DNA from: Streptomyces sp. GESEQ-4
Lineage (GTDB): Bacteria > Actinomycetota > Actinomycetes > Streptomycetales > Streptomycetaceae
DNA: 64,000 bases
Reading direction: 5' to 3'
Assembly (NCBI RefSeq): GCF_017948455.1
Contig: NZ_JAFFSU010000015.1
Coordinates: forward strand, 124,001-188,000
Shown piece by piece: positions 59,667 through 64,000 of this stretch. How positions within the stretch are numbered: the stretch's first letter is position 1; each line of letters starts with the position of its first letter. The notes beneath the pieces were generated by a model. The model searched no databases. It was not told the origin of the DNA and saw only the letters and a list, made by a program, of their open reading frames with translations. Made by a program: the position numbers and the translations under genes.

Positions 59667-60248
59667 GTGCCAAGGATTCGAGCGGCCTCTGTGGCCGAGC
59701 ACCGGTCGATGCAGCGAGCCGCCCTGCTGGACGCGGCTCGGTCTTTGCTGTCCGAGGGTGGGACGGAGGCGCTGACCTTTCCGGCCCTCGCCGAGCGGAC
59801 GGGGCTTGCGCGGTCGTCCGTGTACGAGTACTTCCGGTCGCGGGCCGCCGTGGTCGAGGAGCTGTGCGAGGTCGACTTTCCCGTGTGGGCGGCGGAGGTG
59901 TCGGCGGCGATGGAGCGTGCCGGTACGCCTGAGGGCAAGGTCGAGGCGTATGTGCGGCAGCAGCTGGCGCTGGTCGGGGACCGGCGGCACCGGGCCGTGG
60001 TCGCGATCTCCGCGAGTGAGCTGGATGCGGGGGCCCGGGAGAAGATCCGGGCCGCGCATGGGGGGCTGGTCGCGATGATCGTCGAGGCGTTGGGGGAGTT
60101 GGGGCACGCGGAGCCTCGGCTTGCTGCGATGTTGCTGCAGGGTGTGGTGGATGCGGCTGTGCGGCGGATTGAGCTGGGCGCCGCGGAGGAGCCTTCGGCG
60201 ATTACGGATGCGGCTGTTGCCATGGCGTTGCGGGGTGTGCGCGGCTAG
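59667..60248 (+). CDS. TetR-family transcriptional regulator
   Basis: 193 residues. N-terminal HTH: ALLDAARSLLSEGGTEALTF, LAERTGLARSSVYEYFRSR. A C-terminal ligand domain follows, with VRQQLALVGDRRHRAVVAISAS and SELDAGAREKIRAAHGGLVA. Ligand and target are unknown; it sits between whiG and an M23-like gene, a position shared by Streptomyces. The GTG at 59667 (MPRIRAASVAEH) is preferred over a GTG at 59658 because a TACAGT box is 7 nt upstream. Confidence 0.9.
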   Translation: MPRIRAASVAEHRSMQRAALLDAARSLLSEGGTEALTFPALAERTGLARSSVYEYFRSRAAVVEELCEVDFPVWAAEVSAAMERAGTPEGKVEAYVRQQLALVGDRRHRAVVAISASELDAGAREKIRAAHGGLVAMIVEALGELGHAEPRLAAMLLQGVVDAAVRRIELGAAEEPSAITDAAVAMALRGVRG

Positions 60249-60269
60249 CGGCTGAGTGGGGGCTGGGCG

Positions 60270-60350
60270 GGGGTGGGTCGAGCGGCCCGGCGCTTGCGGG
60301 GTGCCGCCTGCGCCCACCCGTGCCGCCCCAAGCGTCACGACTGCCCGCAG
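60270..60350 (-). repeat. Dispersed repeat B, copy 2 (81 bp)
   Basis: Reverse-complement partner of 47869-47949 with the same length. It starts 22 bp after the TetR stop. A 15-bp piece of its end (CACGACTGCCCGCAG, 60336-60350) is repeated directly at 60398-60412, right at the stop codon of the M23-like gene. Confidence 0.8.
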
Positions 60351-60412
60351 GCTGAGGGCATCACTCCTCGCCTGCTGGGTGGGCGCCGCCCTCGCGGCAC
60401 GACTGCCCGCAG

Positions 60413-61018
60413 CTAGTGCACAGGTAGAGGTGCGTCCAGGACCGGTAGAAGCCTTGATGGGCCCCTGCGCAGGAGCCACGGTGGCAGTAGCTTCAGTGGG
60501 TCCAGGTACGTCTCGTCCCTGAGCAGGCCCCAGTGGATGCATCTCGTCGTGCAGTGCGAGCCGCCTGCCTCCACCGTCCCCACCACCTCGCCCGCCTCCA
60601 CCTCGTCGCCCTTCTTCACCGAAGGGTTCACCGGTTCGTAGGTCGTTCGCAGGGGCGGGGCGCCTGTGTCTGACAGTTCCACCGAGACTGCTCCTTTTCC
60701 GGCCACTCGGCCCGCGAAGGACACCCGGCCCGGTGCCACCGCTCGCACGGGTGTGCCGGGGGTGGCCGTGAGGTCGATGCCGCGGTGGCCGCGGCCGTAT
60801 GTCGTCGCCGGAGGCTCCCAGCCTCGTACCACCGAAGGGCGTACGCCCACCGGCCAGGTGCGGGCGATGGCCGGGACCGGGTGGTCGGGGGCCGGAGGTG
60901 CCGTGGGCGCGGTGGCCGGGGTGTCGGCCCGTGCGACGGGCACCAGGGCCGCGAGGGCCAGGACGAGCAGGAGGCCCGCCCAGGTGACCGCGGATCGTTT
61001 CGCTTGCGCAGGTGACAT
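60413..61018 (-). CDS. Secreted M23/LytM-like protein
   Basis: 201 residues with a signal peptide (KRSAVTWAGLLLVLALAALV, then cleavage near ARADT), a Pro/Ala-rich linker and an M23/LytM domain. The first metal motif HRGID (78-82) is intact, whereas the second reads CIHWG, with cysteine where active LytM has histidine (HxH). This C-x-H form is common in actinobacterial M23-like proteins and may be catalytically inactive or bind zinc differently. The ATG at 61018 gives a normal signal peptide; a GTG at 61036 is an alternative. It is divergent from rpsB. Confidence 0.85.
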   Translation of the reverse strand: MSPAQAKRSAVTWAGLLLVLALAALVPVARADTPATAPTAPPAPDHPVPAIARTWPVGVRPSVVRGWEPPATTYGRGHRGIDLTATPGTPVRAVAPGRVSFAGRVAGKGAVSVELSDTGAPPLRTTYEPVNPSVKKGDEVEAGEVVGTVEAGGSHCTTRCIHWGLLRDETYLDPLKLLPPWLLRRGPSRLLPVLDAPLPVH

Positions 61019-61115
61019 GGGGGAACGGTCCCGCACAGCGGCCGATCATGGCCGGGACCTGTGGACTACTCCCGGGTTGTGGACAGCGGCGTCACCCGGT
61101 ACCTCGCGGGTCCCG

Positions 61116-61121
61116 TACACT
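61116..61121 (+). promoter_or_regulatory. Candidate rpsB promoter -10 box
   Basis: TACACT lies 172 nt before the rpsB ATG at the head of a structured leader; no good -35 is seen. Confidence 0.35.
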
Positions 61122-61163
61122 TCTTCTGGCGATCCGGGTCACCGGGTCGACTTCGCACGCCCC

Positions 61164-61261
61164 GACACAGCGACCGGAAACGGTCCCTGTGTCAGCGCTC
61201 CTCGGTCCTTCGTGGCACGGCGCATGTGGGCGTCAGGCGCGAGTGCTGATCCGGCACTCGC
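61164..61261 (+). promoter_or_regulatory. Structured rpsB leader with two stem-loops
   Basis: Stem 1: 7+5 bp, interrupted by a bulge (61164-61193), closing a GAAA loop. Stem 2: perfect 8 bp GCGAGTGC/GCACTCGC (61239-61246 and 61254-61261) ending 31 nt before the rpsB start. S2 represses its own operon in other bacteria, so this leader may be an autoregulatory site. Confidence 0.5.
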
Positions 61262-61292
61262 GGCACAACCGAGAAACTCAAGGAGAACGGCC

Positions 61293-62252
61293 ATGGCCGT
61301 CGTCACGATGCGGGAGCTGCTGGAAAGCGGCGTCCACTTCGGTCACCAGACCCGTCGTTGGAACCCGAAGATGAAGCGGTTCATCTTCACGGAGCGCAAC
61401 GGCATCTACATCATCGACCTGCTCCAGTCGCTGTCGTACATCGACCGCGCCTACGAGTTCGTCAAGGAGACCGTCGCCCACGGCGGCACGGTCATGTTCG
61501 TCGGTACGAAGAAGCAGGCGCAGGAGGCCATCGCCGAGCAGGCCACCCGCGTCGGCATGCCCTACGTCAACCAGCGCTGGCTGGGCGGCATGCTCACCAA
61601 CTTCTCGACCGTCTACAAGCGTCTGCAGCGCCTCAAGGAGCTCGAGCAGATCGACTTCGAGGACGTCGCGGCCTCGGGTCTGACCAAGAAGGAGCTTCTC
61701 GTGCTCTCGCGCGAGAAGGCCAAGCTGGAGAAGACCCTCGGTGGTATCCGCGAGATGCAGAAGGTGCCCAGCGCCGTCTGGATCGTGGACACCAAGAAGG
61801 AGCACATCGCGGTCGGCGAGGCCCGGAAGCTCAACATTCCGGTCGTCGCCATCCTCGACACCAACTGCGACCCCGACGAGGTCGACTACAAGATCCCGGG
61901 CAACGACGACGCGATCCGCTCCGTCACCCTGCTCACCCGTGTGATCGCCGACGCCGTCGCCGAGGGCCTCATCGCCCGTTCCGGCGTGGCGACGGAGGGC
62001 AAGGGCGAGAAGGCCGCGAGCGAGCCGCTCGCCGAGTGGGAGCGCGACCTGCTCGAGGGTGAGAAGAAGGCCGAGGAGGCCGCTCCGGCCGCCGAGGCCG
62101 CTGCTGAGGCGCCGGCTGCCGAGGCTCCCGCCGCCGAGGCCGAGGCGCCCGCTGCTGAGGCTCCCGCCGCCGAGACCGAGGCCCCTGCCGCTGAGGCTCC
62201 CGCCGCCGAGGTTGCCGAGGCTGCTCCGGCCGCCGAGGGCGAGCAGGCCTGA
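61293..62252 (+). CDS. rpsB: 30S ribosomal protein S2
   Basis: 319 residues. S2 core (1-260) is complete: VTMRELLESGVHFGHQTRRW, GTKKQAQEAIAEQATRVG, QRWLGGMLTNF, WIVDTKKEHIAVGEARKL, DTNCDPDEVDYKIPGNDDA. A C-terminal tail (261-319) of Ala/Pro/Glu repeats (EAPAAE units) is additional, as in other actinobacteria. The ATG at 61293 follows AAGGAGAACGG. First gene of rpsB-tsf. Confidence 0.97.
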   Translation: MAVVTMRELLESGVHFGHQTRRWNPKMKRFIFTERNGIYIIDLLQSLSYIDRAYEFVKETVAHGGTVMFVGTKKQAQEAIAEQATRVGMPYVNQRWLGGMLTNFSTVYKRLQRLKELEQIDFEDVAASGLTKKELLVLSREKAKLEKTLGGIREMQKVPSAVWIVDTKKEHIAVGEARKLNIPVVAILDTNCDPDEVDYKIPGNDDAIRSVTLLTRVIADAVAEGLIARSGVATEGKGEKAASEPLAEWERDLLEGEKKAEEAAPAAEAAAEAPAAEAPAAEAEAPAAEAPAAETEAPAAEAPAAEVAEAAPAAEGEQA

Positions 62253-62286
62253 CCCTCTGGGTCGTAGGGCCGTATGGCTGAAAGTG

Positions 62287-62319
62287 ACGGCGGGTGGCGT
62301 CGACCACGCCACCCGCCGT
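62287..62319 (+). terminator. Attenuator/terminator between rpsB and tsf
   Basis: Perfect 14-bp stem (62287-62300 and 62306-62319) with a 5-nt loop, no T-run. It lies inside the rpsB-tsf unit, so it probably reduces rather than stops tsf transcription. Confidence 0.65.
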
Positions 62320-62334
62320 TCACCCGCAGCCTCT

Positions 62335-62357
62335 AGATCTGCGGAGTCCGCAGATCT
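62335..62357 (+). repeat. AGATCT-rich inverted repeat before tsf
   Basis: 10-bp perfect inverted repeat AGATCTGCGG/CCGCAGATCT with a 3-nt loop, followed by a third AGATCT at 62369-62374. This forms a cluster of three AGATCT in about 40 bp, in the 195-bp gap between rpsB and tsf. Confidence 0.6.
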
Positions 62358-62447
62358 TCGTAGCCCGTAGATCTTCGGCGTACGCCGCTCAAGCCGCGGC
62401 CGCCGCCGACTTCGAGACTTCGAACTCCGAGAAGAGATTCACAGATC

Positions 62448-63284
62448 ATGGCGAACTACACCGCCGCCGACGTCAAGAAGCTCCGTGAGCTCACCGGCGC
62501 CGGCATGATGGACTGCAAGAAGGCGCTGGACGAGGCCGATGGCAACGTCGAGAAGGCCGTCGAGGCGCTCCGTATCAAGGGCCAGAAGGGCGTCGCCAAG
62601 CGCGAGGGCCGCTCCGCCGAGAACGGCGCCGTGGTCTCCGTCATCGCCGACGACAACTCCTCCGGCGTCCTGGTCGAGCTGAAGTGCGAGACGGACTTCG
62701 TCGCCAAGGGTGAGAAGTTCCAGGCCGCCGCGAACGCGATCGCCGAGCACGTCGCCAAGACCGCTCCGGCCGACCTCGAGGCGCTGCTCGCCTCCGAGAT
62801 CGAGCCCGGCAAGACCGTTCAGGCGTTCGTCGACGAGGCCAACGCCAACCTGGGCGAGAAGATCGTCCTGGACCGCTTCGCGCAGTTCGCCGACGGCTTC
62901 GTGACGGCGTACATGCACCGCACGATGCCCGACCTGCCGCCGCAGATCGGTGTCCTCGTCGAGCTCGACAAGCCGAACGCCGAGGTCGCCAAGGGCGTCG
63001 CCCAGCACATCGCCGCCTTCGCGCCGAAGTACCTCTCCAAGGAGGACGTCCCGGCCGAGGTCGTCGAGTCCGAGCGCCGTGTCGCCGAGGAGACCACCCG
63101 CGCCGAGGGCAAGCCCGAGGCCGCCCTGCCGAAGATCGTCGAGGGTCGCCTCAACGGCTTCTTCAAGGACGCCACGCTGCTGGGCCAGCCGTACGCGCTC
63201 GACAACAAGAAGTCCGTCCAGAAGATCCTGGACGAGGCCGGTGTCACCCTGAAGCGCTTCTCGCGCATCAAGGTCGGCATCTGA
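62448..63284 (+). CDS. tsf: Translation elongation factor Ts
   Basis: 278 residues; guanine-nucleotide exchange factor for EF-Tu. N-terminal UBA-like domain KLRELTGAGMMDCKKALDEADG, the TDFV motif (82-85) used to insert into EF-Tu, and the C-terminal dimer domain with QPYALDNKKSVQKIL. Start at 62448 after GAGAAGAG. A strong hairpin terminator follows, separating it from pyrH. Confidence 0.97.
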   Translation: MANYTAADVKKLRELTGAGMMDCKKALDEADGNVEKAVEALRIKGQKGVAKREGRSAENGAVVSVIADDNSSGVLVELKCETDFVAKGEKFQAAANAIAEHVAKTAPADLEALLASEIEPGKTVQAFVDEANANLGEKIVLDRFAQFADGFVTAYMHRTMPDLPPQIGVLVELDKPNAEVAKGVAQHIAAFAPKYLSKEDVPAEVVESERRVAEETTRAEGKPEAALPKIVEGRLNGFFKDATLLGQPYALDNKKSVQKILDEAGVTLKRFSRIKVGI

Positions 63285-63388
63285 GTCCGTACCGCGATCG
63301 ACGCGCGACCCCGATAGGGTCGACAGCAGTCGTCCGCGGACGACGTCGCGCACGCGTGCGTGGCGGACGACAGCAGATCTGACGAGGA

Positions 63389-63432
63389 GGCCATTGCCGC
63401 ACATGGGAGCACCCACCCCATCGGCAATGGCC
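63389..63432 (+). terminator. Terminator after tsf
   Basis: Perfect 11-bp stem GGCCATTGCCG/CGGCAATGGCC (63389-63399 and 63422-63432), followed by TTCTTCG; the loop of 22 nt holds an inner ATGGG/CCCAT pairing. Confidence 0.75.
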
Positions 63433-63470
63433 TTCTTCGTATGTGCGACACGTTAAGAGGCGAGATCTCC

Positions 63471-64000
63471 ATGACCACCAAGCCCCAGAAGAGCGACGAC
63501 GGCAAAGTACGCGGCCGGTTCATGCTGAAGCTGTCCGGAGAGGCGTTCTCCGGCGGCGGGGGCCTGGGCGTCGACCCTGACGTGGTGCACAAGATCGCCC
63601 GCGAGGTCGCGGCCGTCGTGCGCGACGGGGCGCAGATCGCGGTCGTCATCGGCGGCGGCAACTTCTTCCGCGGCGCCGAACTGCAGCAGCGCGGCATGGA
63701 CCGGGCCCGTTCCGACTACATGGGCATGCTCGGCACCGTGATGAACTGCCTCGCCCTCCAGGACTTCCTGGAGAAGGAGGGCATCGACAGCCGGGTGCAG
63801 ACCGCCATCACCATGGGGCAGGTCGCCGAGCCGTACATCCCGCTGCGGGCCGTACGGCACCTGGAGAAGGGCCGCGTGGTCATCTTCGGCGCCGGTATGG
63901 GCATGCCGTACTTCTCCACCGACACCACCGCCGCCCAGCGCGCCCTGGAGATCGACGCCGAGGCGCTGCTGATGGGCAAGAACGGCGTGGACGGGGTCTA
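63471..64000 (+). CDS. pyrH: Uridylate kinase (UMP kinase), 3' end outside window
   Basis: First 176 residues of UMP kinase, cut by the window end. Amino-acid-kinase fold motifs: FMLKLSGEAFSGGGGLGVD, VVIGGGNFFRGAELQQRGMDR, and VIFGAGMGMPYFSTDT for GTP/UMP binding. The ATG at 63471 is preceded by GGCGAGATC. It follows rpsB-tsf, the common rpsB-tsf-pyrH-frr order; frr is expected just outside. Confidence 0.96.
   Translation, partial: MTTKPQKSDDGKVRGRFMLKLSGEAFSGGGGLGVDPDVVHKIAREVAAVVRDGAQIAVVIGGGNFFRGAELQQRGMDRARSDYMGMLGTVMNCLALQDFLEKEGIDSRVQTAITMGQVAEPYIPLRAVRHLEKGRVVIFGAGMGMPYFSTDTTAAQRALEIDAEALLMGKNGVDGV

Overview
The window is a high-GC actinobacterial chromosome segment with the gene content and order of a Streptomyces core-genome arm-proximal block: hupS (HU with a lysine-rich tail), four tandem signal peptidases, whiG, nsdA, amtB-glnK-glnD and rpsB-tsf-pyrH are all present. 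GTG starts, 4-bp ATGA/GTGA overlaps and TANNNT boxes directly before start codons support this. I see no prophage, insertion sequence, plasmid origin, tRNA or rRNA gene. Layout: 1-8.2 kb holds a small unknown protein, hupS, a cold-shock-fold-like protein, cofC, an acyltransferase-gpsA pair, ddl, a DUF3515 lipoprotein, a stand-alone Lrp-type effector domain and thiL-thiD. From 8.2 to 15.7 kb are rpmB, a DAK2/YloV-family kinase, and the most unusual block here: a divergent HSP90-family ATPase translationally coupled to a 1,095-residue TPR-like protein. From 15.7 to 25.1 kb are recG, rsmD, coaD, a coiled-coil protein with a Q/Y-rich tail, the yceD-rpmF-rnc-mutM group, an HxlR regulator, a membrane-anchored CAP-domain protein and acyP. 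From 25.4 to 33.6 kb are a small coiled-coil protein, smc, the glucose permease glcP, a luciferase-like oxidoreductase and ftsY. From 33.6 to 42.5 kb are a stand-alone primase-polymerase-like protein, nsdA, the nitrogen operon amtB-glnK-glnD and ffh. From 42.5 to 48 kb are an FtsH paralogue, a methyltransferase, a short archaeal/eukaryal-type ProRS and a SprT-like zinc protein. From 48.2 to 54.9 kb runs the rpsP-khpA-rimM-trmD-rplS operon followed by sipW-X-Y-Z and a NUDIX hydrolase. From 54.9 to 64 kb are a DUF2469 protein, yraN, a ComM-like ATPase, dprA, whiG, a TetR regulator, an M23-like secreted protein, rpsB, tsf and the 5' part of pyrH, which is cut by the window end. Functionally the region combines translation and ribosome assembly (L28, L32, S16, L19, S2, EF-Ts, RimM, TrmD, RsmD, KhpA), protein targeting and export (Ffh, FtsY, SipW-Z), chromosome organisation (HupS, Smc), nitrogen sensing (AmtB/GlnK/GlnD), cofactor synthesis (F420, thiamine, CoA) and development (WhiG, NsdA). 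Beyond genes, I see two families of short palindromic dispersed repeats: one about 39 bp, with a copy inserted in frame in the Smc hinge, and one 81 bp, present twice in opposite orientation. I also see a CRISPR-repeat-like pair between glnD and ffh, several leaderless-type promoters, candidate GlnR, BldD and HxlR operators, and many hairpins at gene ends. All family assignments come from reading the sequence and memory of the families; no database search was run.
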